A DNA stretch of 64,000 bases from Oryzisolibacter sp. LB2S (GTDB taxonomy: Bacteria; Pseudomonadota; Gammaproteobacteria; Burkholderiales; Burkholderiaceae_C), in NCBI RefSeq assembly GCF_040732315.1, contig NZ_CP160388.1:1826494-1890493 (forward strand). The letters run 5' to 3'. The notes beneath the pieces are model-generated. The model searched no databases, was not told the DNA's origin, and was given only the letters and a program-made list of their open reading frames with translations. The translations under genes and the position numbers were made by a program. Below are positions 1 through 7,971 of this stretch, piece by piece (position 1 is the first letter of the stretch; each line of letters begins with the position of its first letter).

Positions 1-328
1 CGGCGCGCACGGCAAACCAGGCCAGGTAGCTGGAGAGGCCCAGCGCCACGATCAGCCCCGCCCACTCCAACGCGGCACGCGCGCGGCCGCCCAGCCGGTC
101 GAGCAGCAGCGTGACGCGGATATGGTCGCCATGCATCAGCGCCGTGGGCAACGCAAAGAACAGCGCCGCGGCAATGGCGTAGCCGGCATAGGCGTCCAGA
201 CCCTGGATGTCGATGAACGACACCTGGCGTGCGAGGATGCCCAGCATCACGATCACGAACGCGGCCACCATGGACACGCAGGCAAGGCCGATGAGCAGGC
301 GATAGAAAAGACGGGCGAGTTGGTCCAT
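1..328 (-). CDS. dctQ: TRAP transporter small permease DctQ (3' end outside window)
   Basis: This is the small membrane subunit of a tripartite ATP-independent periplasmic transporter, which imports organic acids or related solutes using an ion gradient. The visible 109 residues start MDQLARLFYRLL and contain two hydrophobic segments (about residues 12-33 and 48-66), followed by HGDHIRVTLLLDRL, the loop typical of DctQ, and the beginning of a third helix. The start is the ATG at 328. The gene follows dctP by 46 bases on the same strand, the usual receptor-then-permease order. The C-terminus and the expected large permease DctM lie beyond the window edge. The substrate cannot be told from this part. 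Confidence 0.85.
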   Translation of the reverse strand, partial: MDQLARLFYRLLIGLACVSMVAAFVIVMLGILARQVSFIDIQGLDAYAGYAIAAALFFALPTALMHGDHIRVTLLLDRLGGRARAALEWAGLIVALGLSSYLAWFAVRA

Positions 329-374
329 GGCGAACTCCGGGCGCGGCTGCGCGGGTGGAACGGGGGCCGAGCTC

Positions 375-1337
375 TCAGCGCTTCTGATAGGCGTCGACGA
401 TGGCCTTGCCCTCGGCGCCGGCCGCCTTCACCCACTCCTCGGTCATGGTGGTGCCGATGCGGGCAAATTCCTTCTTCAGCGCATCCGACGGCTCACCCAC
501 GGTCATGCCCTTGGCGGCCAGTTCCTTGAGATATTCCTTGTCCAGGCGCTCGCTCATCTCCCAGCCGCGCTTCTCGGCCGCGGCCGCGGCCTTGAGCACG
601 GCCTCCTGCAGGGGCTTGTCCAGCGCGTCGAAGGCTTTCTTGTTGACCACGGTGGCGTTGCGCGGCAACCAGGCGTTGACGATGTAGAAATGCTTGATCT
701 GCTCATAGAGCTTGCTCTCCACGCCGCTGGCGCTGGAGGTGAAGAAGTTGTTCACCGTGTTCGTGGCCAGGGCCTGGCCCAGCTCCGAGAGCTGGATGGT
801 GACCGGCTGGGCCTTGAGCAATTGGGCGATGCGCGTGGACGTGGGGTTGTAGGCGCGCATCTTGGTGCCTGCGAGGTCGGCGGGGCTCTGCACCGGCTTG
901 TTCGAATACAGAGACTGGCCCGGCCAGGCCACGCTGTACAGCAGCTTCATGCCCTGGGAGGCGAGCAGCTTCTCCTGTGCGGGCTTGGCGGCCTGATACA
1001 GACGCCAGGCATCGGCGTAGGAACTGGCGAGGAAGGGCACGGAGTCCACGCCGTACAGCGCATTCTCGTTGGCGGCGCCGGACAGGATGAATTCGGCCGC
1101 CGGCACCTGGCCGGTCTGCACCGCGCGCTTGATCTCGTTGGCCTTGTAGAGCGAGCCACCGGGATGCAGCGTGATCTTGAGCTTGCCGCCAGTCAACTCG
1201 TCCACCTCCTTGGCGAACTGCTGGTTGTTCTGCGTCTGAAAGGTGTTGGCCGCATAGCCAGTGGGCAGGTCCCACTTGACCTGGGCCTGGGCGGCGCCAG
1301 CGGCGATGCAGGCGATGGACAAAAGAAAGCGCTTCAT
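375..1337 (-). CDS. dctP: TRAP transporter periplasmic solute receptor DctP
   Basis: A 320-residue periplasmic binding protein that captures the substrate for the TRAP transporter. A signal peptide (MKRFLLSIACIAAGAAQA) ends at an AQA cleavage site. The mature part has the DctP pattern: GGKLKITLHPGGSLYKANEI near residues 50-70, KMRAYNPTSTRIAQLL in the middle with the arginine that normally pairs with the substrate carboxylate, and NNFFTSSASGVESKLYEQ after it. I chose the internal ATG at 1337 rather than an upstream ATG at 1367, because AGGAG lies 5-9 bases ahead of it and the signal peptide then starts normally. It leads the operon and faces a GntR regulator across 254 bases. Confidence 0.9.
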   Translation of the reverse strand: MKRFLLSIACIAAGAAQAQVKWDLPTGYAANTFQTQNNQQFAKEVDELTGGKLKITLHPGGSLYKANEIKRAVQTGQVPAAEFILSGAANENALYGVDSVPFLASSYADAWRLYQAAKPAQEKLLASQGMKLLYSVAWPGQSLYSNKPVQSPADLAGTKMRAYNPTSTRIAQLLKAQPVTIQLSELGQALATNTVNNFFTSSASGVESKLYEQIKHFYIVNAWLPRNATVVNKKAFDALDKPLQEAVLKAAAAAEKRGWEMSERLDKEYLKELAAKGMTVGEPSDALKKEFARIGTTMTEEWVKAAGAEGKAIVDAYQKR

Positions 1338-1446
1338 GAAGTGACTCCTGTGAACAAGGGATCGCAACGAGGGATCGCAACGACAGTCGGGACAGCGACC
1401 ACATCAACCCTTCAAACCGCAAGTGTCGAAGAGCTAATTGACGCAA

Positions 1447-1459
1447 ATTGTTCAACAAT
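1447..1459. promoter_or_regulatory. Candidate GntR/FCD operator palindrome
   Basis: ATTGTTCAACAAT is a perfect inverted repeat (6-1-6) in the space between dctP and the divergent GntR gene. Its core TTGTTCAACAA fits the TNGTNNNACNA pattern known for FadR/VanR-type regulators. I infer that the adjacent regulator binds here and controls the TRAP operon, its own gene, or both. Confidence 0.55.
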
Positions 1460-1531
1460 AATCACGTAAAAGTTGATCATAAAAAAGCCGGGGAAACCCT
1501 GAGGCTTGCGCTTTTGTCCGCAGCATCAGTT

Positions 1532-1541
1532 CTGTCAACAG
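1532..1541. promoter_or_regulatory. Possible second half-conserved GntR site
   Basis: CTGTCAACAG carries CTGT/ACAG arms around two bases, 50 bases upstream of the regulator's start. It resembles the TNGT..ACNA logic of the stronger palindrome at 1447-1459 but is imperfect. It may be an autoregulatory site; the evidence is weak. Confidence 0.25.
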
Positions 1542-1591
1542 CGGCGGGCCGCTGGCTACACTTGACTATTCACGCACCGCCCTCTTGCTCC

Positions 1592-2269
1592 ATGACCAGC
1601 GCCCCAGGCATACCAGCCAACCTCACCGATCGCATCGCACAGCAGCTGCGCGCAAGAATCGTCGATGGTGAGCTGACGCCCGGCCAGCGTCTGTCGGAGG
1701 CCGCCTTGAGTGAAGATCTGGCGATCTCGCGCAACACGCTGCGCGAGGCGTTTCGCCTCTTGAGCAAGGAGGGGCTGCTCAGGCATGAGCCCAATCGCGG
1801 CGTGTCGGTGGCGATTCCCAGCATCGCCGCCATCATCGACATCTACCGCGTGCGTCGCCTCATCGAATGCCAGGCCCTGGCCCAGGCCTATCCGCGCCAC
1901 CCGGCCAAGAAGCACCTGCGTGCGGCGGTGGATCAAGCCCTGCGTTGCCGCGACGCGGGCGACTGGCGTGGCGTGGGTACGGCCAACATGGAACTGCACA
2001 AGGCCATCGTGGAACTGGCCGACAGCGAGCGCCTGAACGAGATGTTTGCGCACCTGCTGGCCGAGCTGCGCCTGGCCTTCGGCCTGCTCAACGACCCGGA
2101 ATTCCTGCACGCGCCCTATGTGGATGGCAATGTGAAGATCGTCGAGCTGTTCGAGGCCGGCAAGCCCCATGAGGCAGCGGCCGCGCTGGCCGACTACCTG
2201 GTGCACTCCGAGCGCATCGTGCTCGCGGCCTACGCGCGGCGCGTCTCGGACGCCGGCGCGAGCATGTGA
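1592..2269 (+). CDS. GntR-family regulator with FCD ligand domain
   Basis: A 225-residue DNA-binding regulator. The N-terminal winged helix-turn-helix covers about residues 8-75, with LSEAALSEDLAISRNTLREA as the recognition part, and the C-terminal all-helical FCD domain covers about 80-215 (RVRRLIECQALAQAY, ELHKAIVELADSERL with a conserved histidine). FCD regulators usually bind small organic acids and are encoded beside the transporter they control, which fits its place divergent from the TRAP operon. The reading frame is open upstream to 1448, but those 48 residues match nothing expected, so I chose the ATG at 1592 (MTSAPGIPANLTDRI). The effector is unknown. Confidence 0.88.
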   Translation: MTSAPGIPANLTDRIAQQLRARIVDGELTPGQRLSEAALSEDLAISRNTLREAFRLLSKEGLLRHEPNRGVSVAIPSIAAIIDIYRVRRLIECQALAQAYPRHPAKKHLRAAVDQALRCRDAGDWRGVGTANMELHKAIVELADSERLNEMFAHLLAELRLAFGLLNDPEFLHAPYVDGNVKIVELFEAGKPHEAAAALADYLVHSERIVLAAYARRVSDAGASM

Positions 2270-2272
2270 GCG

Positions 2273-2830
2273 TCAGTCGCCGCGCGACTCGCCGGCGTCC
2301 TCGGCCGGCGGGCGCTCGGCCTCCACCAGCACGCATTCCCTGCCCGTGCGCCTGCATGCATCCTGGGTGCGCCAGTAGGCGTGGTGGCCTATGCAGCCCG
2401 TCTGGCAGATGACCAGCTCGGCCGCGGCAAGCGCGGATTCCGGTGCGTCCTCGGCCTCGTGCGGGCTGGGTCGGTGACGCGCAGCACCGAGCTGATGGCG
2501 CAGGCTGGCGTTCTGGCGTTCGAGCTCGACCAGGCGCAGGGCGAGCCGCTGCATGTCCTGGGTGAGCCAGGCGAGCTGCGTGTCCTTGCGGATCGCGGCC
2601 GCGCGCTGGCGCATCAACAGGGCGTTGAGCCGTTCGATTTCGGCCGCCTGGTCGCCCATGATGCGGCTGCAGCGCTCCTGCACCCTGCCGAACTCGCGGC
2701 CCAGGACGCCGTGCTCGCGCGCCAGTGCGGCAAGGCCCACGACATCGGCCCGTGCGGCGACGCAGCCGCCTTGGCCATGGCTCTGCGCAGTCACCGGGGC
2801 GGCGCTGGCCTCAATGCACCGCGCGCGCAT
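2273..2830 (-). CDS. DUF2325 domain protein with coiled coil
   Basis: A 185-residue cytoplasmic protein of unknown function. Residues about 30-115 are rich in heptad-like E/L/R/Q segments (IMGDQAAEIERLNALL, QDMQRLALRLVELERQ), suggesting a coiled coil. The C-terminus holds the DUF2325 signature LVICQTGCIGHHAYWRTQDA followed by CRRTGRECVLVE. The ATG at 2830 lies inside the end of the upstream small gene (20-base overlap, different frame), which suggests translational coupling. The frame is open upstream to 3325, but that stretch is only a shadow of the small gene and a repeat. The pair sits behind a Fur-box-like palindrome, so an iron- or redox-linked role is possible but only inferred. Confidence 0.75.
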   Translation of the reverse strand: MRARCIEASAAPVTAQSHGQGGCVAARADVVGLAALAREHGVLGREFGRVQERCSRIMGDQAAEIERLNALLMRQRAAAIRKDTQLAWLTQDMQRLALRLVELERQNASLRHQLGAARHRPSPHEAEDAPESALAAAELVICQTGCIGHHAYWRTQDACRRTGRECVLVEAERPPAEDAGESRGD

Positions 2831-3056
2831 GTTCGCTCCGTCCCTGCGCCTCGCGCGGCGGCACGCCCTGCAGGCGTTGGCGCGCCTCGGACACCATCTC
2901 GGCCATGGCGAGAAAGGCGCCTGCCTCCAGACGCACCGAAACGCAGTCGAGCGACAGGTGCACGACCCCGCAGTCGGGGCAGACGGCCACATGGCCGACC
3001 GGGCTGCGTGCCAGCAGGGCGTGCTGGCAGGGGGACGATGGGGGCGTGTAGGCCAT
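2811..3056 (-). CDS. Small CPDCG-motif protein upstream of DUF2325
   Basis: An 81-residue protein that I do not recognise as a named family. It has a possible metal site: H14, H24 and the CPDCG knuckle at about residues 28-32, with further cysteine and histidine near residues 35-41 (HLSLDC). The ATG at 3056 is preceded by AAGGAG at a good distance; a longer frame to 3185 crosses the palindrome and is unlikely. It overlaps the DUF2325 gene by 20 bases, so the two probably act together. The Fur-box-like palindrome at 3089-3117 lies just upstream and could control both. Confidence 0.65.
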   Translation of the reverse strand: MAYTPPSSPCQHALLARSPVGHVAVCPDCGVVHLSLDCVSVRLEAGAFLAMAEMVSEARQRLQGVPPREAQGRSEHARAVH

Positions 3057-3088
3057 GGGCTTCTCCTTGGTGATCGTTGGAGAAGGCA

Positions 3089-3117
3089 TTTTAAATACGA
3101 ATCGTTCGCATTTAAAA
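3089..3117. promoter_or_regulatory. Fur-box-like palindrome
   Basis: A 29-bp near-perfect palindrome centred on position 3103. The inner arms are AAATACGAAT and GTTCGCATTT (8 of 10 positions symmetric), flanked by TTTT and AAAA. Betaproteobacterial Fur boxes have AAATGCGAATG-like arms, and the match is close. It lies 33 bases upstream of the small gene's start, in position to repress it. This is an AT-rich island in very GC-rich DNA. Binding by Fur is inferred. Confidence 0.55.
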
Positions 3118-3178
3118 GAGCGTGAAGGTAAAGAAATGGGGGCGTACCTCTGGCCGCCATGATGGCGGCGCAAGCCGG

Positions 3179-3247
3179 AAACCACGCGGTGTGTGCGTGG
3201 TTTGTGCGCTGTGAAGATCCTGGATTCCGGCTTTCGCCGGAATGACG
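3179..3247. repeat. Hairpin and single REP-like half (GGATTCCGGC..GCCGGAATGACG)
   Basis: Positions 3179-3203 form a hairpin with 9-bp arms AAACCACGC and GCGTGGTTT. Positions 3221-3247 carry one half of the family seen as inverted pairs elsewhere in the window (TGGATTCCGGCTTTCGCCGG, then AATGACG), itself a small hairpin. The gap from 3118 to 3345 otherwise contains only the dispersed repeat at 3283-3337. Confidence 0.7.
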
Positions 3248-3282
3248 CGGCATCGTGCGCGCGCTACGGGCGACATGCCCCC

Positions 3283-3337
3283 AATAAGAAAAAACGGCAT
3301 CCAGCCCTTTGCAGGCGAGCGCCAACAGCTATCAAAC
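3283..3337 (-). repeat. Dispersed 58-bp repeat, copy A
   Basis: Read on the minus strand it gives TTTGATAGCTGTTGGCGCTC, a variable centre, then GGATGCCGTTTTTTCTTATT. This aligns with the other seven copies in the window. It begins 9 bases beyond the stop codon of the ankyrin gene, so it forms that gene's immediate 3' flank. Confidence 0.75.
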
Positions 3338-3345
3338 AGCTAGCA

Positions 3346-4035
3346 TCACCACTTGCCCCGGTTGGGCTGCCGCCGGCGCACGGCCTCGGCGATCAGTTCT
3401 GCCATGTCGGCGCGCTCGGCCTGGCGGGCGAAGTCCATGGCCGTCAGGCCCAGATCGTTCCTGAGCGTCGGGTCGGCGCCCTCCTCGACCAGCAGCCGCG
3501 CCACGTCGTCCTGGCCGTAGCGCACGGCCATCATCAGCGGTGTGGTGCCGTTGGGCGATGCGGCGTCGATGTAGGCATGCTCCTCGAGCAGCAGGCGAAC
3601 CATGGCCGCGGCATCGGCCGTGGCGCAGGAGGCCGCGTAGTGCAGCGGTGTCCAGCCGGTCTTGTTGACGTCGGCATCGAGCGCGATCAGCGCGCGTGCG
3701 GCGGGCAGGTTGCCGCGCAGCGCGGCCATCATGAGGGCGCTTTCGTTCTTGGCGTTGCGCTCCTCCACCTTCAGGCCCTTGGCCGCGATGAGCGCAGCGG
3801 CGGCCTGGTGCGAGTCGCCGCGCAGCGCCACGATGAGCGCGGGCTGGCCCTTGGGGTCGCGCGCATTGGGGTCGAAGCCGCGGCGCAGCAGGTCGGTGAT
3901 GACGCTGGCCCGGTCGAGCTCGATGGCCTTGAAGAAATCCTCATAGGCGCCCGCATGGGCCAGGCCGGCGAGCGGCGCGATGATGGCAATGGCCACGCGG
4001 GCCAGGCGCGCCAGGGCGTGGCGGCGGCCGGTCAT
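3346..4035 (-). CDS. Exported ankyrin-repeat protein
   Basis: A 229-residue protein with a signal peptide ([19 protein letters not shown], ending GLAHA near residue 28), followed by about five ankyrin repeats over residues 35-215. Typical repeat pieces are [63 protein letters not shown] and [11 protein letters not shown]. It is probably periplasmic and works by protein binding; no enzyme motif is visible. Its ATG overlaps the tatD stop (ATGA), so it is translated with tatD. The partner is unknown. Confidence 0.85.
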   Translation of the reverse strand: MTGRRHALARLARVAIAIIAPLAGLAHAGAYEDFFKAIELDRASVITDLLRRGFDPNARDPKGQPALIVALRGDSHQAAAALIAAKGLKVEERNAKNESALMMAALRGNLPAARALIALDADVNKTGWTPLHYAASCATADAAAMVRLLLEEHAYIDAASPNGTTPLMMAVRYGQDDVARLLVEEGADPTLRNDLGLTAMDFARQAERADMAELIAEAVRRRQPNRGKW

Positions 4036-4841
4036 GCGCCGTCCCCCTGCAGGAACAGCCGCTCGAAGTTGTGGCTCGTGGCCCGCGCAACCTCCTGCAC
4101 ATCGAGGCCCTTCACGGCCGCGATCTGCTGCGCCACATAGGGCACGTAGGAGGGGTTGTTGGTCTTGCCCCGGTAGGGCACGGGCGCCAGGTAGGGGCTG
4201 TCGGTCTCGATGAGCAGCCTGTCCATGGGCACGAAGGCGGCGACGTCGCGCAGGTCCTGCGCGTTCTTGAAGGTGATGATGCCGGAGAACGAGATGTAGT
4301 AGCCCATGTCCAGCGCCGCGCGCGCCACCTGGGCGGTTTCGGTGAAGCAGTGGAACACGCCGCCGGCGCGCGGCCCCGGCCCGGCCTCGCCCTCCTCGCG
4401 CAATATGGCCAGGGTGTCCTCCGATGCGCTGCGCGTGTGTATCACCAGCGGCTTGGCACAGATGCGTGCCGCGCGGATGTGGGTGCGAAAGCGCTCGCGC
4501 TGCCATTCCAGGTCGGCAATGCTGCGCCCGCCCTTGCGGTCCTCCATGCCGTAGTAGTCCAGGCCCGTCTCGCCGATCGCCACCACGCGCGGCAGCGCGG
4601 CGCGATCGAGCAGGTCCTGCACGCTGGGCTCGGCGAGGCCCTCGGTGTCGGGGTGTACGCCCACGGTTGCCCAGAAGTTGTCATGGCCGGTGGCCAGGGC
4701 GTGGACGTCGGCAAACTCCTCCATCGTGGTGCAGATGCACAGCGCGCGATCGACCTGCGCGGCGGCCATGGCCTCGCGGATGCGCGGCAGGTCGCCCGCG
4801 AGCTCGGGGAAGTTCAGGTGACAGTGGGAATCGACAAACAT
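4032..4841 (-). CDS. tatD: TatD-family metal-dependent hydrolase
   Basis: A 269-residue TIM-barrel metalloenzyme, close to the usual 260. Family motifs are DSHCHL at residues 4-9 (metal ligands), GETGLDYYG (bridging glutamate), [10 protein letters not shown] (histidine), GVFHCFTE (histidine) and [12 protein letters not shown] (aspartate). TatD proteins are 3'-5' nucleases on DNA and RNA. The gene is downstream of pilZ-holB-tmk-mltG, a conserved order in proteobacteria, but a terminator separates it from pilZ. The ATG at 4841 is used. Confidence 0.93.
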   Translation of the reverse strand: MFVDSHCHLNFPELAGDLPRIREAMAAAQVDRALCICTTMEEFADVHALATGHDNFWATVGVHPDTEGLAEPSVQDLLDRAALPRVVAIGETGLDYYGMEDRKGGRSIADLEWQRERFRTHIRAARICAKPLVIHTRSASEDTLAILREEGEAGPGPRAGGVFHCFTETAQVARAALDMGYYISFSGIITFKNAQDLRDVAAFVPMDRLLIETDSPYLAPVPYRGKTNNPSYVPYVAQQIAAVKGLDVQEVARATSHNFERLFLQGDGA

Positions 4842-4850
4842 GCGTCAATG

Positions 4851-4881
4851 AAAACAAAAAGCCGACCGGCAGGCGGTCGGC
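4851..4881 (-). terminator. Rho-independent terminator after pilZ
   Basis: On the minus strand the hairpin GCCGACCG-CCTGC-CGGTCGGC is followed by TTTTTGTTTT. It lies 20 bases beyond the pilZ stop and 10 bases before the tatD start, so it should end or reduce transcription of the mltG-tmk-holB-pilZ unit before tatD. Confidence 0.85.
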
Positions 4882-4901
4882 GGCAGAGACGGCCATGCCG
4901 C

Positions 4902-5261
4902 TCAAATGGTCTGCGTGGGGCGCTCCGAGGCCAGGGCCGTGCCCAGGATTTCCTCGATCTTGAGCTTGAGCTGGCGCGACTTCTCGTCCTTGGGGAACTG
5001 TATGCCCACGCCCTGCGTGCGATTGCCGGAGGCGCGCGCCGGCGTCACCCAGGCCACGCGGCCGGCGACGGGGTAGCGCTGCGGGTCGTCGGGCAGGGTC
5101 AGCAGCACGTAGACGTCGTCACCGAGCCGGTATTCGCGCGTGGTGGGCACGAAGATGCCCCCCTCCTCGAAAAGCGGAATGTAGGCGGCGTACAGCGCGC
5201 CCTTTTCCTTGATGTTCAGCTGCATGACGCTGGGGCGCGGCGCTGTGGAGGGACTGCTCAT
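4902..5261 (-). CDS. pilZ: PilZ-domain protein (type IV pilus PilZ type)
   Basis: A 119-residue single-domain PilZ protein. The core reads GALYAAYIPLFEEGGIFVP, DDVYVLLTLPDDPQRYPVAG, then RVAWVTPA and GVGIQF. The RxxxR and D/NxSxxG motifs needed for cyclic di-GMP binding are absent: the second position reads FEEGGIFVP. This matches the founding type IV pilus PilZ, known not to bind the nucleotide well. Its place directly after holB is the same as in Pseudomonas and Xanthomonas. It probably helps pilus biogenesis and twitching. The ATG at 5261 has only a weak purine-rich ribosome site. Confidence 0.88.
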   Translation of the reverse strand: MSSPSTAPRPSVMQLNIKEKGALYAAYIPLFEEGGIFVPTTREYRLGDDVYVLLTLPDDPQRYPVAGRVAWVTPARASGNRTQGVGIQFPKDEKSRQLKLKIEEILGTALASERPTQTI

Positions 5262-5278
5262 GGCTTCTTCGGTGCAAA

Positions 5279-6274
5279 TCAATGGCGCGAGTTTAGTGTC
5301 TGGCGCGCCTGGGCCACAAGCGACTCCAGCATCAGGCCGGCGTTGAACGGGTGCTCGGCCTGGCGCGCCTCCTGCATGAGGGCGCACGACCAGCGCGTGA
5401 GCGGCCCCACGCCGGGCGCGGCCGGCAGGTCCGCCGCGGCGAAGTAGCGCGGCGCGGCGCCCACGCGCTGTGCGAGCAGGTCGTGGCAGAGCTTTTGCAG
5501 TGCATCGACGGCCGCGGGCGGATCGAGGTCGGCCAGGGCCGACACATCGCCGCGCGCCATGGCCTTCGGCAACATGGCCCAGGCCTGCGGGCTGCGGCCC
5601 GCGCGCGACAGGGCCAGGGCGTCGTCGGGCCGGCCACCCGCGGCGCGCAGCAGGGCGGCGGCCGCGTCGGGCGCCACGCCCTGCGCGAGCAGCCATTGCT
5701 CGGCCTCATCGGTGCGGGGCCAGGCCATGGTGTGGCTCAGGCAGCGGCTGCGTATGGTGGGCAGCAGCTCGTGCGCGGCCTCGGTGGCGAGCACGAAGCG
5801 CACGTCGCCGGGCGGCTCCTCCAGGGTCTTGAGCAGGGCGTTGGCCGTCACATGGTTCATCTGCTCGGCCGGGAACACCAGCACCGCCTTGCCACGCCCG
5901 CGCGCGCTGGTGCGCTGGGCAAACTCCACGGCGTCGCGCATGGCGTCCACGCGGATCTCGCGGCTGGCCTTGCGCTTCTTGTCCTCGATCTCGGCCTGGG
6001 CCTTCTCGGGCAAGGGCCAGCACAGGGCCAGCATCTGCGTCTCGGGCATGAGCACGCACAGGTCGGCATGGGTGTGCACGTCCACGCCGTGGCAGCTTGC
6101 GCATTGGCCGCAGGCGCCCTGCTCTCCCGGCGCGTCGCACAGCCAGGCGCGCACCAGCTCCAGCGCGAGCTGGTACTGGCCCAGGCCCGACGGCCCCTGC
6201 AAGAGCCAGGCATGGCCGCGCTGGGCCAAGAGCTGCGTGCGCTGCGCGGCGATCCAGGGGGCTGCGGCGCTCAT
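5279..6274 (-). CDS. holB: DNA polymerase III delta-prime subunit
   Basis: A 331-residue AAA+ clamp-loader subunit. The P-loop position reads GPSGLGQYQLA, with glutamine in place of the usual lysine, as expected for delta-prime subunits, which do not hydrolyse ATP. The zinc site is visible as CD near residue 47 and CGQCASC after it. VLVFPAEQMNHVTANALLKT and LEEPPGDVRFVLAT mark the Walker B and sensor 1 region, and TIRSRC is the conserved SRC motif. Its ATG shares one base with the tmk stop (TGATG). It loads the beta clamp with HolA and DnaX. Confidence 0.94.
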   Translation of the reverse strand: MSAAAPWIAAQRTQLLAQRGHAWLLQGPSGLGQYQLALELVRAWLCDAPGEQGACGQCASCHGVDVHTHADLCVLMPETQMLALCWPLPEKAQAEIEDKKRKASREIRVDAMRDAVEFAQRTSARGRGKAVLVFPAEQMNHVTANALLKTLEEPPGDVRFVLATEAAHELLPTIRSRCLSHTMAWPRTDEAEQWLLAQGVAPDAAAALLRAAGGRPDDALALSRAGRSPQAWAMLPKAMARGDVSALADLDPPAAVDALQKLCHDLLAQRVGAAPRYFAAADLPAAPGVGPLTRWSCALMQEARQAEHPFNAGLMLESLVAQARQTLNSRH

Positions 6275-6927
6275 CACGCCCTCCCCTGCAGCCAGCCGCG
6301 TGCGCGCACCGCGGCCAGCATCTGGGCCGCGACCTGCTCGCGTGCCATGGCCCCGTCCAGGCGCGCAAAGCGCCCGGGCGCGGCCTCGGCGCGCTCGGCA
6401 TAGCCGCGCGCCACGCGGGCGAAGAAGGCCGTGGACTCGGCCTCGAAACGGTCCGGCGCGCGCGCCGTGGCCAGGCGTGCGGCGGCCACCTCGGGCGGCA
6501 CGTCGAACCACAGCGTGAGATCGGGGTTGCGCATCAAATCGGGCTCCGGGGCAAGCCCAGTCTGCGCAAGCCGCTCCATATAAGAGAGCACGCCAAGATC
6601 AAAGCCGCGCCCCGCGCCCTGGTAGGCAAAGGTGGCGTCGGTGAAGCGGTCGCAGAGCACGACCTCGCCGCGTGCGAGCGCCGGCTCGATCACACAGCGC
6701 AGATGGTCGCGCCGGGCGGCGAACACCAGCAGGGTCTCGGTCAGCGCGTCCATGGCCTCATGCAGCAGCAGCTCGCGCAGCTTCTCGGCCAGCGGCGTGC
6801 CGCCGGGCTCGCGCGTCAGCGTCACGGTGTGCCCCGCGTCGCGCAGGGCCTGGGCCAGCGCGTCGATGTGCGACGACTTGCCCGCGCCGTCTATGCCCTC
6901 GAAGGTGATGAACAGGCCCTGGGTCAT
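6274..6927 (-). CDS. tmk: Thymidylate kinase
   Basis: A 217-residue kinase making dTDP from dTMP. The P-loop is [13 protein letters not shown] (residues 7-19), the DR motif is [17 protein letters not shown] in the middle, and [15 protein letters not shown] is the nucleotide-binding segment. Length is normal. The ATG at 6927 overlaps the mltG stop by four bases (ATGA), and its stop overlaps holB, so mltG, tmk and holB are tightly coupled. The fifth position of the P-loop holds alanine, as in other bacterial enzymes. Confidence 0.96.
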   Translation of the reverse strand: MTQGLFITFEGIDGAGKSSHIDALAQALRDAGHTVTLTREPGGTPLAEKLRELLLHEAMDALTETLLVFAARRDHLRCVIEPALARGEVVLCDRFTDATFAYQGAGRGFDLGVLSYMERLAQTGLAPEPDLMRNPDLTLWFDVPPEVAAARLATARAPDRFEAESTAFFARVARGYAERAEAAPGRFARLDGAMAREQVAAQMLAAVRARGWLQGRA

Positions 6928-7925
6928 TTGCCGCCTCGCTGGTATTTGTTGACGGCGCGGTTGTGCTCGTCCAGCGTGTTGCTGAAATGGCTGCTGCCGT
7001 CGCCGCGCGCCACAAAGTACAGGGCGCGCGTAGCCGCCGGCTGCACCGCGGCCAGCAGCGCGGCGCGCCCCGGCATGGCGATCGGCGTGGGCGGCAGGCC
7101 CGGGCGCGTGTAGGTGTTGTAGGGGGTGTCGGTCTGCAGGTCGCGCCGGCGCAGGTTGCCGTCGAACTTCTCGCCCAGGCCGTAGATCACCGTGGGGTCG
7201 GTCTGCAGCAGCATGCCCACGCGCAGGCGGTTGGTGAACACGCCGGCGATCTGCGCGCGGTCTTCGGCGCGGCCGGTTTCCTTCTCCACGATGCTGGCCA
7301 GTATCAGCGCCTGCTCGGGCGACTTGAGCGGCGTGTCGCTCGCGCGCAGGGCCCAGGCGGCCTCCAGGCGCCGGTCCATGGCGTGCAGCGCGCGGCGCAG
7401 CACGGCAAGGTCGCTGCTGCCCTTGGCATAGGTATAGGTGTCTGGAAAGAAGCGCCCCTCGGCAGGCAGGCCGGCGCGGTCCAGGCGGGTCATGATCTCG
7501 GCCTCGCTCAGGCCGGCCGTATCGGGCTTGAGCTGCTCGGCACGCGCGAGCGCCGCGCGCAGCTGGCGAAAGGTCCAGCCCTCGACCAGGGTCACGGCGC
7601 GCAGCGCCTCCTCGCCGCGCACGAGCTTGTGCAGCAGCGCCTCGGGGCTGGTACCGGGCGGGATTTCGTAGTTGCCGGCCTTGATGCCGCGGTCCTGGCC
7701 CGAGAGGCGAAACCACCAGTACAACAGGCGCGCGTCGGTGTCGAAGCCCGCCTGCACCACGGCCTGGGCCACGCCGCGCGGCGTGGTGCCGGGCTCTATC
7801 TCGAGCTCGAGCGGCTGCGTGGCGTCCAGCCCCGCGCGCAGCGCCATGGGTGCGCGCAGCCACCAGGCCGCGCCGGCACCGACGGCCACCGCGATCAGCA
7901 ATACCAAGACAAGCAACCTGCGCAC
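6924..7925 (-). CDS. mltG: Endolytic murein transglycosylase MltG
   Basis: A 333-residue inner-membrane enzyme that cleaves nascent peptidoglycan and limits glycan chain length. One membrane helix spans residues 4-24. The YceG domain follows, with a LysM-like part near residues 40-110 and the catalytic segment [18 protein letters not shown] around residue 215, in which the first glutamate is the active-site residue. [10 protein letters not shown] and [18 protein letters not shown] are further family motifs. It is the first gene of the operon and is divergent from ygfZ with only 46 bases between the starts, so the two promoters must overlap. Confidence 0.95.
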   Translation of the reverse strand: MRRLLVLVLLIAVAVGAGAAWWLRAPMALRAGLDATQPLELEIEPGTTPRGVAQAVVQAGFDTDARLLYWWFRLSGQDRGIKAGNYEIPPGTSPEALLHKLVRGEEALRAVTLVEGWTFRQLRAALARAEQLKPDTAGLSEAEIMTRLDRAGLPAEGRFFPDTYTYAKGSSDLAVLRRALHAMDRRLEAAWALRASDTPLKSPEQALILASIVEKETGRAEDRAQIAGVFTNRLRVGMLLQTDPTVIYGLGEKFDGNLRRRDLQTDTPYNTYTRPGLPPTPIAMPGRAALLAAVQPAATRALYFVARGDGSSHFSNTLDEHNRAVNKYQRGGK

Positions 7926-7971
7926 AACCCTGCAGCCCGTAAGAAGGAAAGCCGGGCATCATAATTCAGCC

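Noticed and set aside
4902..5696. 264-codon frame extending PilZ upstream
   Set aside because: The first 140 codons are the Ala/Arg/Gly-rich shadow of holB; PilZ starts at the ATG at 5261.
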